A stretch of 64,000 nucleotides of DNA from Phytopseudomonas argentinensis (GCF_900113905.1 NZ_FORC01000002.1:186001-250000); one strand, 5' to 3'; positions 37,626 to 46,512 are shown, counted from the first letter of the stretch. The notes: generated by a model not told the origin, from the sequence alone. Numbers and translations are program-made.

Positions 37626-38717
37626 ATGAGCTCCGTACTCTCTCAGCCTGATCTTGCCACCGGCGTGTCGTTGCTCGCCGGCGGGCAAACCAATACCGGC
37701 GTCCTGGCGGCGGCGGCCAGCGGCCTGTGTGGCTTCATCGAGAAACATGGCGGTGATCCGGACCGCGTCCTCGGGGTGTCCGGCATCGATCCGGAATCCC
37801 TGCGCCACCCGACACTGAGCCTGGCCTTGCCCAATTACTGCCAGGTGCTGGAGGAGGCCTCACGCCAGTCCGGTTGCGACAACTTCGGGTTGTACTACGG
37901 CCAGCAGTTCAAACCCCAGGCGCTGGGGTTGCTCGGTTACATTGGGCTGTGCTCGGCGACCGTGGAGCAGGCGCTGATCAACTTCGCACGTGCCTTTCCG
38001 CTGCACCAGCGCAACAGCCTGATCCGCCTGGTGGACGAAGGCGAGTGCTACCGCTTCGACTACCAGGTACGCCATGGCGCCATCCTCTGCCGCCGCCAGG
38101 ACGCCGAACTGACTCTGGGCATGGCCCTCAACCTGGTGCGCCATGTGCTGGGCAGCCAGTGGGCACCACGCGCCGTGCACTTCGAACACCCACGCCCCGA
38201 GCACTGGCAGGAACACTGCAAGCTCTTCGATGCCCCGGTGTACTTCGAGCAGCCATTCAATTCGCTGGTCATCCCCAAGCGCGGCCTGGATCGCGCCATG
38301 CCGCAGGGTGATCCGGTGCTGCTGCTGGTCATGCAGGACTCGCTCAGCCAGCTCAGCAACCTCAGCGGACGTGGCGTGCGTGACCTGGCCGATGACGTGC
38401 GCGAGCAGATTCGCCAGCAATTGCTGATGGGCGAGCCGGTGCTGGAGTTGGCTGCCGAACAGCTGGGCATGAGCAGTTGGTCGTTGCAGCGACGCCTGCG
38501 CGACCAGGGCCTGAGCTTCTCCGCGATGGTCGACAAACTGCGCTGCGAGCTCGCCACTCACTACCTGCGCCAGCACCAGCTGCCCATCTCCAACCTGGCT
38601 CCGCTGCTTGGCTACTCGGAAGTCAGCGCCTTTTCCCGCGCCTTTCGTCGCTGGTTCGGCGTCAGCCCGCGGCAGTGGCGCCATGCAAGCGATGGGGTCG
38701 ACGGGCGCCGGCACTGA
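37626..38717 (+). CDS. AraC-family regulator, probable activator of ethanolamine genes
   Basis: 363 residues. An N-terminal AraC-type ligand-binding region (about 25-225, the arabinose-binding-like domain of the OruR/ArgR-like branch) is followed by a C-terminal double HTH (about 260-355): LELAAEQLGMSSWSLQRRLRD and ISNLAPLLGYSEVSAFSRAFRRW with the closing GVSPRQWR. CAAGGAGG precedes the ATG. Divergent transcription from exaC-eat-eutBC makes it the likely local regulator. In P. aeruginosa the known regulator of these genes is, as I recall, a different, sigma-54-type activator, so control may differ here. Confidence 0.9.
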   Translation: MSSVLSQPDLATGVSLLAGGQTNTGVLAAAASGLCGFIEKHGGDPDRVLGVSGIDPESLRHPTLSLALPNYCQVLEEASRQSGCDNFGLYYGQQFKPQALGLLGYIGLCSATVEQALINFARAFPLHQRNSLIRLVDEGECYRFDYQVRHGAILCRRQDAELTLGMALNLVRHVLGSQWAPRAVHFEHPRPEHWQEHCKLFDAPVYFEQPFNSLVIPKRGLDRAMPQGDPVLLLVMQDSLSQLSNLSGRGVRDLADDVREQIRQQLLMGEPVLELAAEQLGMSSWSLQRRLRDQGLSFSAMVDKLRCELATHYLRQHQLPISNLAPLLGYSEVSAFSRAFRRWFGVSPRQWRHASDGVDGRRH

Positions 38718-38813
38718 GCAGCTGGGTGTCTTGGGGCATCTGTCGGGCAAGGCGCAGCCAGTTGGACGTTCCAGGCGCGCTGGCCCGCGGCGGCGAGGTG
38801 GCAGGTATAGCGC

Positions 38814-39203
38814 TCAGGCCGCTGCCTGGAGCTGCTGTTGCCACGTCTGTGGCGTCATGCCTTCGGCCTTCATAAAGGTCCGACAGAAGTGCGATTGATC
38901 ATAGAACCCGCATTCGGCGGCAATGTCCACGAGCGGCATGGTGGATGATGCCAGCAGTGCCTTGCTTCTTTGCACCCGCTGTTGGCGCAGCCACTGCTGA
39001 GGCGACACGCCGGTGCTTTCCTTGAACTTGCGGGTGAAGTGACTGCGCGACAGTGCGCAGGCCTCAGCGAGCGCGGTCACTGAAATACCCGTATCCAGAT
39101 TATCCAGTATCAATTGCTTGGCGACTCGTTGCTGCCATGGCCTCAGTTGCCCGGCCGCTATACAGATCACATTGATCGGCGCGGCGCCTTTTTCATTCTG
39201 CAT
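38814..39203 (-). CDS. Short AraC-type regulator (DNA-binding domain only)
   Basis: 129 residues, essentially only the AraC double HTH: ISVTALAEACALSRSHFTRKFKES with GVSPQQWLRQQR, then LVDIAAECGFYDQSHFCRTFMK and GMTPQTWQQQ. There is no ligand-binding domain, as in SoxS/MarA-size proteins. ATG 39203 has AAGG 7 bases upstream; a longer frame to 39380 has no support. It is divergent from the RidA gene, across the tandem palindromes at 39409-39444. Confidence 0.85.
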   Translation of the reverse strand: MQNEKGAAPINVICIAAGQLRPWQQRVAKQLILDNLDTGISVTALAEACALSRSHFTRKFKESTGVSPQQWLRQQRVQRSKALLASSTMPLVDIAAECGFYDQSHFCRTFMKAEGMTPQTWQQQLQAAA

Positions 39204-39408
39204 CGTCGTACCTTGTTTTTGTTGACCCGCAGGCGAGCGGGTTCTTTCCGAGCAAAGAACCGGCTGCCGGAGGGTGGGTGTTGAAGGGTGGAGTCTGATC
39301 ATCCAGGGCGACGTCAGAGGTGGCATCGCTCTACCGGCCGTGGCGTTCTGCAACGCCGCCATGGCCTGGACTGGAAACAAAGTTAACGGAAATGCGGCGG
39401 GTTTGGTG

Positions 39409-39444
39409 GCGCATAAATGCGCTCATGGAAGCGCAAAAGTGCGC
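39409..39444. promoter_or_regulatory. Tandem palindromes GCGCA-N4-TGCGC, candidate operator
   Basis: GCGCATAAATGCGC at 39409-39422 and GCGCAAAAGTGCGC at 39431-39444 share the pattern GCGCA-N4-TGCGC, with centres 22 bp apart. They lie in the 331-base gap between the short AraC gene and the RidA gene, about 90 bases upstream of the latter. A possible -10 (TAGCAT) follows at about 39471. The rest of the gap shows nothing else. Confidence 0.6.
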
Positions 39445-39534
39445 CTTATGGGCGTGTGTCCCGGTGCTAGCATTTGCCTCCCAACAACGGGATCGTCCTT
39501 ATCCACGCGATCCGTTATCCATCAGGAGAATGCA

Positions 39535-39996
39535 ATGGCAGCCGCACAACCGTTCAACGACATGACCGCCTACTGGGGTGTTTCATGGGAAGAAAGCTAT
39601 GGCTATCCGCAGGCCCGGCGGGTGGGAAACGAAATCTATATTTCCGGCCAGTTCAATCATGATGAAGACGGCAATCTGGTAGCGCCCGCGCCGCTGGGCC
39701 GCGACGGCAAGCCCAGCGATTTCTCTTCGATGGGAGCACAGATGCGCGCCTCCTACGACAACATCTCGAAGTTGCTGGCGCTTTATGGCGCCACGATGGA
39801 GGACATTGTCGAGGAGACCCTGTACGTGCTGGACATGGACGCGGCCTTTGCCGTGGTTGGCCCCGTTCGCAAGGCCGCCTATGGCAGCGAGCGGCCCCAG
39901 TGCGCGAGTAACATCATTGGCGTGTCGCGGCTGGCGCAGCGTGCGCAACTGATCGAAATCGTCTGCAAGGCGGTAATCGGCGCGCGGATCGGCTAA
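39535..39996 (+). CDS. RidA/YjgF-family protein
   Basis: 153 residues. RidA-fold enzyme family, which hydrolyses reactive enamines/imines or degrades specific intermediates. EIYISGQFNHDEDGNLV, QMRASYDNISKLLALYGATMEDIVEETLYV and CASNIIGVSRLAQRAQLIEIVCKAVI follow the family layout, though the canonical RidA arginine motif (R-N/C-V near residue 105) is not clear here, so it belongs to a divergent subgroup. AGGAGA lies 6 bases before ATG 39535. Its stop overlaps the convergent LysR gene by 4 bases. Confidence 0.88.
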   Translation: MAAAQPFNDMTAYWGVSWEESYGYPQARRVGNEIYISGQFNHDEDGNLVAPAPLGRDGKPSDFSSMGAQMRASYDNISKLLALYGATMEDIVEETLYVLDMDAAFAVVGPVRKAAYGSERPQCASNIIGVSRLAQRAQLIEIVCKAVIGARIG

Positions 39997-40994
39997 GCCA
40001 TGCCGGCGGCCGCGGGCGGCGTGGCCGTGCGTGCGCGCTGCCCTTCGATCAGCGCTTTCTGATCCGCGACCGCTGCTGCGCAAAAAGTCATGAATGCCTT
40101 CACCCGCCACGACTTGCGGATGTCCTGGTGGGTGAGCAGCCAGAGCTCGTCCTGCAGCTCGGGCACGACCGGGCCAACGCGCACCAGCCCGGGCGTGATG
40201 TCGCCCAGCATGCAGGGCAGAAACCCGAAACCGAGTCCCGCCGCGATGGCCGCGCTCGCCGCTGCGACCGAGTCGGTGCGGTACGCGATGCAGTGAGCAT
40301 CCACCCTCTCATCCACGTAGCTCGCCGCTTTCAGGCCGCACAAGGCGCCCGAGTAGGACACCCACGCCTGGCCCTCGGCGAAGGGGGAGGAGGGGCAGGC
40401 ATTCTCCACGCTGCCATAGGGGGCCCAGGCGATGGCTGCCAGCTTGCGGCCCACCAGGCTTTCCGAGGGTTTTTTGGTCGCCCTGACCGCGATGTCCGAT
40501 TCATCTCTGGCCAGGCTCAGCGTCTGGTTGCCAACCAGTACCTCGATCGCGATGCCCTGGTTGAGTGCCCTGAAGTCGGCAATGATGGGGGTCAGAAAAT
40601 ACAGCAGCAACGAGTCGCTGGTGGTGATGCGCAGTTTCCCGAGTGGACCTTCGCCTGCACGCGATACGCGCCGCGCGACGCTGACGATGTCGAGTTCGAC
40701 TCGTTCTGCCAGCGCCCGCAACTCCGCACCTTCGGCGGTCAGCATGTAGCCAGAACGGCGATGATCGAAAAGAGCGACACCAAGGGTTTTCTCAACCTGA
40801 GCCACTCGCCGCGATACCGTGGAAACGTTGACACCCAGTTTCTTGGCCGTGGCCGCACGATTGCCACATTCACTGAGCGACTTGATGATGCGCAGGTCGT
40901 CCCACGAAAGCTGGTTAACGGCAGCGCGCAAATCCCACTTGACGCCACCCTGGGCAGCCGGGGTCGATGAAGCACTGTTTGGTGACGATTTCAC
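39993..40994 (-). CDS. LysR-type transcriptional regulator
   Basis: 333 residues. HTH at about 30-90 (IIKSLSECGNRAATAKKLGV, then STVSRRVAQVEKTLG), then an effector-binding domain (GKLRITTSDSLLLYF...). The first ~28 residues form an extra, probably disordered, N-terminus. The related LysR protein at 28269 shares the STVSRR-type recognition helix; both belong to the branch with HTH motif YSTVSRR/VSTVSRR. It converges on the RidA gene with a 4-base overlap. The target is not evident. Confidence 0.88.
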   Translation of the reverse strand: MKSSPNSASSTPAAQGGVKWDLRAAVNQLSWDDLRIIKSLSECGNRAATAKKLGVNVSTVSRRVAQVEKTLGVALFDHRRSGYMLTAEGAELRALAERVELDIVSVARRVSRAGEGPLGKLRITTSDSLLLYFLTPIIADFRALNQGIAIEVLVGNQTLSLARDESDIAVRATKKPSESLVGRKLAAIAWAPYGSVENACPSSPFAEGQAWVSYSGALCGLKAASYVDERVDAHCIAYRTDSVAAASAAIAAGLGFGFLPCMLGDITPGLVRVGPVVPELQDELWLLTHQDIRKSWRVKAFMTFCAAAVADQKALIEGQRARTATPPAAAGMA

Positions 40995-41470
40995 GCCTGG
41001 TATTCCAACTATCGTGTCGCTTCATCATACGAAAAGGCTCGGGCAGAACCAAGGCAAGCTCACCTGACTGCGCAGAAGCCGGGGCTCGCGAGGCGGGGCC
41101 GTCGGCCTGACGCAGCCATAGGCGCCCAGCAGGCCCTGGTTTCGACGTGCGATGAATAACGAAGCATCTGTCAGGATCGCCGCTCTCCGCGAGGACGGGA
41201 GCGCGGGCATGAGCCGGCAACGCAACGATAGCGTTATAAATCCATCAGCTTGATCAGCGCTGCCGTTTTCTGCTGCCTCTGGCCGATGCAGCCGTCAAAT
41301 ACTTCAGTGCCAGACTACCGCTCTGACAGCTGTTTCTCACCGGGTCCCTCCTGTTGGTTCCGGCGCTTGGAATGTGGCTGCAGCCGGGGCAAATCCAACC
41401 GACTCAGGGTCGCATCGGCCAACTGGGTTCAGTCGATGAGTGAAACGTCGTTACTAGGGGTAGCGTAGAT
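40995..41470. other. Gene-poor stretch, nothing recognised
   Basis: No ORF here has protein-like composition, ribosome site or family match. Short open frames of up to about 100 codons exist on the minus strand but look random. I see no tRNA, strong hairpin or insertion-sequence end. Confidence 0.5.
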
Positions 41471-41725
41471 TCACCGCGGTGACGGCTCACGCTTTTCTGT
41501 ACGCATGAAGGTATTTGCGTGCGCTTCAAAGTGTGAGCAAAAGGCTTCGAGTGCTTTCTGGATAAAGGCACCACGCTTGCTTTGGCGCGTGTGCTTAAAA
41601 GCAGTTAACTGCAGGCCGAAAACTACCTCTGACGACCGCCAGCAATGTGCCCAAAGCCTAGCGCCCAGGCTTTGGGCAGACCCTGCCAGTGACTCGCGGC
41701 TGGAGTATGGCCTATCAGCGCCTCC
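41471..41725 (-). pseudogene. Open frame without start, gene remnant or repeat element
   Basis: Directly downstream of the PfpI gene, same strand, one frame stays open for more than 70 codons to a TGA at 41471-41473 but has no usable start codon. It has coding-like texture: SLGARLWAHCWRSSEVVFGL, then TRQSKRGAFIQKALEAFCSH. I have an impression of seeing such sequence repeatedly in Pseudomonas intergenic regions but cannot name a family. It may be a decayed gene end or a dispersed element. Confidence 0.35.
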
Positions 41726-42292
41726 CTACTTCAACGCCGCTGCGATAGCTTCGTTGAACGCAGGGATGTCGTTGGGGTTACGCGAAGTGATCAAGGTCCA
41801 TCCATTGGCCTGGCACTGCTTTACTTCAACATCCACCCAACCAGCAGCACCGGCATTTTCCAGATCGAGCCTGACGCTGGGGTAAGAAGTAAGGGTCTTG
41901 CCAGCGATAACGCCAGCGTTGACTAGCAACCATGGCCCGTGGCAAATCGCAGCGATTACTTTGCCTGCATCGGCGAACTGCTTGACCAGGCGCTGGGCGT
42001 TTTCATCCAGTCGAAGCGTATCGGCATTGACCGTTCCGCCTGGGATCACAAGCGCATCAAAGTCCGCAGCGTTGAGCCCAGTCAGCGCAACCTGAGACTC
42101 TACAGTGCGATCTTTCTCAGTGTCCTGAACGAAGGTCTGGGCAGTGCCGCCCTCACTTGATCCATGGGTGACCTGGGCGCCCTGCGCCTTGAGCGCTTCA
42201 AGCGGCTTCACCAGCTCATCGCGCTCGATACCCGTATTCGACGTGATGAATAGTACTTTTTTGCCTGCCAGTTGATTATTCATGGTGGTCAC
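41726..42292 (-). CDS. PfpI/DJ-1 family protein (type 1 glutamine amidotransferase-like)
   Basis: 188 residues. DJ-1/PfpI fold with the nucleophile elbow AAICHGPW (Cys117-His118) and the acidic partner in GIERDEL (Glu23). Proteins of the YhbO/PfpI subgroup act as deglycases or stress-protective hydrolases; older annotations call them proteases. The length is standard. It has lower GC than the surrounding core genes and sits in the accessory-looking stretch. Confidence 0.9.
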   Translation of the reverse strand: MTTMNNQLAGKKVLFITSNTGIERDELVKPLEALKAQGAQVTHGSSEGGTAQTFVQDTEKDRTVESQVALTGLNAADFDALVIPGGTVNADTLRLDENAQRLVKQFADAGKVIAAICHGPWLLVNAGVIAGKTLTSYPSVRLDLENAGAAGWVDVEVKQCQANGWTLITSRNPNDIPAFNEAIAAALK

Positions 42293-42715
42293 TCAGTCCT
42301 CTCATCAAGGTAAATAAAGAAAGCGTGCGGATGACACTTCATCCGCCGCGTTGAAGATGGGAGGTCATAGCGGTTTTGAAAGTTCATCCGCATTCGTCCT
42401 GAGCAGAAGGCGATGGATGAACCCAGGAAAGTTGGGGATTTCACATTCGAGCCCGCAAAATCAAAAAGTTAAAACACATCAGCTGCGTGAACCTGGCGCC
42501 ACGATTACTAGGGTTTTTTTCGCCGTGACTCGAGGGCGGCACAGGCTGCTTATGGCCCGAGGCAACAGATGTTGAGTGACAGCTTTCGGTCAGGAGCTGC
42601 CCCTGATCGAGCAAGCGCCAGTTGGCAGTTTGGCCGAAAAGGCATCTGCGAAGGCTGGTAAAGAGGGCCTGAACAAAAAATACCGTGTCTGCATATAAGG
42701 GAGACTTACATCGCC
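42293..42715. other. Intergenic stretch between PfpI and DUF1963 genes
   Basis: 423 bases without a supported gene. It should contain the divergent promoters of both neighbours. AGGGAGAC at 42698-42705 is the ribosome site of the downstream gene. Nothing else was recognised. Confidence 0.5.
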
Positions 42716-43411
42716 ATGGACATTCAGAAAATCAAGCAACAGTTGGCCCGTCCCGCCGTAAAGTTCAGCGCTGGCGGTTTTCGCCCTACGGGGACTGACG
42801 AAGAAAGCTGGCTCGGCAACGTCCTTCTGTTCCGTCCCGAAGAAGAAATACCTACCAGTCCGGCCGGGCAACCACTGTTTCCCTACGCCCAGTTCTACCT
42901 GCCCAGCTTGCCCTTCAACAGCCCATTGCTGGCAGGAATCCGTGTGCTGACTGTGTTTGTTTCAGACCCGCTGCCAGAGCAATTTGAGTCAATGGGAGAT
43001 AACTGGGTCATCCGCGAATATGGCCCGAATGACGTGCTAGTGCGAAAGGCGCTAACGGTGGAAGGGGCGTTTCTCAAGGCTTTCCCGCTGAGGGCAGAAA
43101 TGGTACTCGAGGACTTTCCACTGTGGGATGGTGGAGGTATCCCGACGGGCCTTGAGCAAGAGATATCGAAGCTGGAGCGCGAAGGTGCGATAGACAGTTA
43201 TTACGATCTGATCACCCATACCTACGAGCACAAGATCGGTGGTTATCCATCGTTCTGCCAATCGGGGGTCGATCCGGGTGAAGGCTTCGAGTTTGTGTTC
43301 CAAATTTCATCGGATGCCAAGATCAATCTGAATGTAATCGACAACGGCAGCCTGATGTTCTGGAAGCATGTCGAAACGGGGGAGTGGGCGCTTTACTATG
43401 ATTTTTACTGA
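42716..43411 (+). CDS. YwqG-like DUF1963 protein
   Basis: 231 residues, soluble. Typical DUF1963 features: alternating strands with LFPYAQFYLPSLPF, HKIGGYPSFCQSGVDPGEGF (the GGYP...Q segment is the family hallmark) and a C-terminal GSLMFWKH. The family has no known biochemical function and often occurs near toxin-immunity or accessory loci. AGGGAGAC precedes the ATG. Base composition is more AT-rich than the core genes, suggesting acquisition. Confidence 0.85.
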   Translation: MDIQKIKQQLARPAVKFSAGGFRPTGTDEESWLGNVLLFRPEEEIPTSPAGQPLFPYAQFYLPSLPFNSPLLAGIRVLTVFVSDPLPEQFESMGDNWVIREYGPNDVLVRKALTVEGAFLKAFPLRAEMVLEDFPLWDGGGIPTGLEQEISKLEREGAIDSYYDLITHTYEHKIGGYPSFCQSGVDPGEGFEFVFQISSDAKINLNVIDNGSLMFWKHVETGEWALYYDFY

Positions 43412-43780
43412 AGGATGGAAATTGTTTGAGGTGTCCTTGGTTTGTAGATAGCCGCCAGAGGCGTGGGGCCGCTTCTAAACGCGGCCTCCCGCCACCCACC
43501 GCTGCCCATAGCAGGGGTCATCCAAGGGTGAGAAACAGCCCCGCAGCGCCGCGATGCAGTTTTGATCTTTCTCGCCACATTTGCAGCTATGCATCGCATG
43601 GATCACGCGCGTCCCGTTCATTTTTCTACGATTTGACATGCCGTTTGCTTGCTCACCTTCGTGACCCGCCCAATTCGCGAGTCCGCTCAGTGAGCTGCCG
43701 GGGAGTTGATTAAAGCGCTTCGCTATGCCGCATCTGCACCGCACCAAAGGGCAGATCATCGGGCCGGCGCGCTGTGATCC
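43412..43780. other. Intergenic stretch, nothing recognised
   Basis: 369 bases between converging genes. There are short open frames on both strands, none with a ribosome site or family match, and no obvious terminator. Confidence 0.5.
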
Positions 43781-44218
43781 CTACACCGCTTTCGAAGCCC
43801 GATGGCCGCTCAGATACTGGGTCAACTCGTCTGTCCCGCGTTGTCGCTGGGCTTCGCCAGGTCCATTGTTTGCGATGAAGAAGATGTCTGACGTGGGGAA
43901 TTTTTCCATTGCCTTATGGACGGTGGAGAGTGCTACCCAGGGCAGTACCACGGAGCCTTTCTTGAAAGCTGTGCAGCTCGATATCGAGGCGAGGTGGAAC
44001 GTTTTCGGGCGAGCGCCAGGCACAACCACTTCAACCTCATGCTCTTCGAAAAGTCGCTTGGCAAAGCCTCGTCCAAGCATTTCGTCCAGACGATCGTTAA
44101 TCACCTTGGTGCTGTTTAGTGACACCAGCAAGATATCCGCGTTTTTACTCATGGCGATCTCGATGACCCTGGAAAATTCTTCGGGGTCAACGCCGTGTTT
44201 CAGCGTGTGATACATCAT
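43781..44218 (-). CDS. Hypothetical protein, alpha/beta
   Basis: 145 residues, not recognised. Alternating hydrophobic strands and helices (NADILLVSLNST, VEVVVPGARP, SDIFFIANNGPGEAQ) suggest a small Rossmann-like or three-layer fold; there is no signal peptide or membrane segment. AGAGG lies 8 bases before ATG 44218; ATG 44224 is only 2 bases from it and less likely. AT-richer than neighbours, in the accessory-looking stretch beside DUF1963. Confidence 0.6.
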   Translation of the reverse strand: MMYHTLKHGVDPEEFSRVIEIAMSKNADILLVSLNSTKVINDRLDEMLGRGFAKRLFEEHEVEVVVPGARPKTFHLASISSCTAFKKGSVVLPWVALSTVHKAMEKFPTSDIFFIANNGPGEAQRQRGTDELTQYLSGHRASKAV

Positions 44219-44509
44219 AGGCATTACCTCTGCTGTCTTGGCTTTCCCGGCTGCGTCATCTGCGCGTCATAAAAATATATAGCTGCGCCTCTGGCGCTTG
44301 GCAGTGCGTTTTCGACGAATAGCATCGAGCGGGCCGCGGGGCGGGCGAGGTCGAATGTCGGGCGAGGTTGGCTTTGTAGTCACCTCCGAGCCTTGCACCA
44401 TCGGTCAGAACGAGCGCAGGTTTTCTGAACGACCTGCTTTCAGCTGGGCACCAACCAAGTGGTAACGAAAGCGCACAGGCGCTCCTTTGAATTAGCTTGG
44501 AGAACCCAG

Positions 44510-45649
44510 ATGAAGGCTATCGTCTACAACGGCCCACGTGATGTCAGCGTAAAAGACGTCCCGGATGCAAAGATAGTGAAGCCCACCGACGCCATTGTTC
44601 GCGTCACCTCCACCAATATCTGCGGCTCCGACCTTCACATGTATGAAGGTCGAACCACTTTCGAGACAGGCCGTGTCTTTGGTCACGAAAACCTCGGTGA
44701 AGTGGTAGAGGTTGGCGCGGGTGTCGACCGTGTGAAGGTTGGTGACATGGTCTGCTTGCCCTTCAACATCGGCTGCGGATTTTGCGAAAACTGCGAGAAA
44801 GGCCTGACCGGCTACTGCCTGACCGCTAACCCGGGCAGCGCCGGCGCGGCCTATGGCTTCGCTGAAATGGGTACCTATGATGGTGGTCAGGCAGAGCTGC
44901 TTCGGGTTCCTTTCGCCGATTTCAATTGCCTGGTGTTGCCCGAGGATGCGAAGGAGCGCGAAGACGACTACGTCATGCTTTCCGATATTTTTCCGACTGG
45001 CTGGCATGCCACCAGGCTGGCAGGTCTACAGCCTGGCGAGTCCATCGCCATCTACGGCGCAGGACCGGTGGGTTTGATGGCAGCGCACTCCGCGCTCATT
45101 CAGGGTGCTTCGCAGGTTTTTGTCATTGATGACCAGCCGGATCGGTTGCAGCTGGCGGCGAAGATGGGGGCAATACCCATCAACTCCGTTGAGCAAAAAG
45201 CTGTCGATGAGATCCTGAACTACACCGATGGCAAAGGTACCGATCGTGGTTGTGAATGCGTGGGTTACCAGTGCTGCGACAAGCATGGACACGAAGTGAA
45301 TCACCTGACCATGAACAACCTCGTCGCCTCTACCAAGGCGACCGGTGGGATAGGTGTCGTCGGCCTATTCGTGCCCCAGGATCCCGGTGCTAAAAACGAG
45401 TTGGCCAAAGAGGGCAAAATGGCTTTCGACTTCGGGGCGTTCTGGTTCAAAGGCCAGCACATCCGTACCGGGCAGGCCAACGTCAAGGCTTATAATCGCC
45501 AGTTGGCGGCACTGATCCATCATGACCGTGCCAAGCCGTCCCAGATCATTTCCCACCGGCTGAAGCTGGAGGATGGCCCGAGTGCGTACAAGCACTTTGA
45601 CGCCCGTGACAAAGGCTGGACGAAAGTCGTGATGAAACCCGCAGCTTGA
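44510..45649 (+). CDS. Zinc-dependent dehydrogenase, glutathione-independent formaldehyde dehydrogenase type
   Basis: 379 residues, medium-chain dehydrogenase. Catalytic zinc ligands are in NICGSDLHMYEGR and GHENLGEV; the structural zinc loop is CGFCENCEKGLTGYC; the NAD-binding motif is GAGPVGLMAAHSA. The long insertion around ECVGYQCCDKHGHEVNHLTM is a mark of the P. putida FdhA group, which converts formaldehyde or acetaldehyde with tightly bound NAD. GGAG lies 7 bases before ATG 44510; the frame extends to 44459 without support. A terminator follows at 45791. Confidence 0.88.
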   Translation: MKAIVYNGPRDVSVKDVPDAKIVKPTDAIVRVTSTNICGSDLHMYEGRTTFETGRVFGHENLGEVVEVGAGVDRVKVGDMVCLPFNIGCGFCENCEKGLTGYCLTANPGSAGAAYGFAEMGTYDGGQAELLRVPFADFNCLVLPEDAKEREDDYVMLSDIFPTGWHATRLAGLQPGESIAIYGAGPVGLMAAHSALIQGASQVFVIDDQPDRLQLAAKMGAIPINSVEQKAVDEILNYTDGKGTDRGCECVGYQCCDKHGHEVNHLTMNNLVASTKATGGIGVVGLFVPQDPGAKNELAKEGKMAFDFGAFWFKGQHIRTGQANVKAYNRQLAALIHHDRAKPSQIISHRLKLEDGPSAYKHFDARDKGWTKVVMKPAA

Positions 45650-45660
45650 TGTTCAAGGCG

Positions 45661-45680
45661 CCGCTTCATGCTTGAAGCGG
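45661..45680. other. Perfect 8-bp hairpin after the formaldehyde dehydrogenase gene
   Basis: CCGCTTCA and TGAAGCGG flank TGCT, 11 bases after the stop. The stem can be lengthened imperfectly with CAAGGC/CCTTG. No U-tract; probably an mRNA 3'-end structure. Confidence 0.5.
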
Positions 45681-45790
45681 CCTTGGGCCTTGGTGCTGCT
45701 GCTTCGCGAGTGCAGCCCCTGGAAACCGGCGATCCAGGCAGCACCGGTCTGGTACACCGCCTTACCTCGTAGGCAACCCTTGAACACCCG

Positions 45791-45817
45791 AAGCCCGCCG
45801 GCCCCCGGCGGGCTTTT
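45791..45817 (+). terminator. Rho-independent terminator
   Basis: AAGCCCGCCG pairs with CGGCGGGCTT around GCCCC, followed by TT and a further CTT. About 140 bases after the dehydrogenase stop. Bases 45680-45790 contain nothing I recognise. Confidence 0.85.
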
Positions 45818-45981
45818 CTTGGTTCGATTGCTGCAGCCCGAGCGGCGCCGATTGCGAGCGTCCGTCTTCGCCCAGAAGCGGTTCTGGCACCGCTTTCTGT
45901 CATGCGCACTCAGCCCAGGCCTTCAACCGATGCATCCGATTAGCCACCGGGCGCAGGCTAACGGGGGGCGGACTTGTCAGG

Positions 45982-46150
45982 TCAAATGCCAGCCTCGACC
46001 GCCAAGGCCCAGGCCTTCAAGGTGTCCCGTGCGGCCAAGGCGATCTCTTCGTCACTGCGGCCTGCAAACTGACGCGCCACAGCATCCGCCGCAATAAGCC
46101 CTACGACGGTGGGCTTGCCCACAGCGCCGGTCAGGTCCGCCCACCTGGCA
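45982..46150 (-). pseudogene. C-terminal remnant of a flavin amine oxidase
   Basis: About 55 codons ending at 45982 read GAVGKPTVVGLIAADAVARQ and GRSDEEIALAARDTL, which match the extreme C-terminus of flavin monoamine oxidases (the segment GKPxLVGFxAGDAARxxEGxSDEEVVxxAL). No start codon or upstream portion is present: the same frame continues into the glutaredoxin gene, which is read in another frame. It is a gene fragment left by deletion or recombination. Confidence 0.5.
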
Positions 46151-46151
46151 T

Positions 46152-46475
46152 TCAATACGCCGCCAGGATGCCCTGCGGGTCGTAGCCGTGGATCACCGTA
46201 TCGTTGACCTTGAGCACCGGCACGCCGCGGCCGCCCAGGGCGTCGTAGGCGCGGCGGGCGTCGGCGGATTTTTCGATATCCATCTCGGTGTAGGCGATAC
46301 CCCGTTCGCCGAGAAACGCGCGGGTCTTGGCGCAGTAGCCGCACCAGCTGGTGGCGTAGAGGATGACCTCGCGATGCTCGGCTACCTGCTGCTGGTTGCC
46401 CAATAGCATCGGTTCGAGGCGATCCCAGTGTTGCCAGGCGGCGAGCGCCGCGAGAATCAGCAAAATCCGTTTCAT
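46152..46475 (-). CDS. Membrane-anchored glutaredoxin-like protein
   Basis: 107 residues. The N-terminal hydrophobic segment MKRILLILAALAAW is a signal anchor, placing the domain in the periplasm. The thioredoxin-fold part has the redox motif WCGYC (Cys45, Cys48), cis-Pro in RGVPVLKVND and HGYDP. It probably reduces or isomerises periplasmic disulfides. It lies 37 bases after ndpA on the same strand. Confidence 0.88.
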   Translation of the reverse strand: MKRILLILAALAAWQHWDRLEPMLLGNQQQVAEHREVILYATSWCGYCAKTRAFLGERGIAYTEMDIEKSADARRAYDALGGRGVPVLKVNDTVIHGYDPQGILAAY

Positions 46476-46512
46476 GATCGGCGTCCCAGCAGGGTTATGC
46501 GGTGTTTATCGC

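Noticed and set aside
45700..45790. Possible tRNA or small RNA before the terminator at 45791
   Set aside because: No cloverleaf, TTCRA-type loop or CCA end can be formed; only the terminator is convincing.
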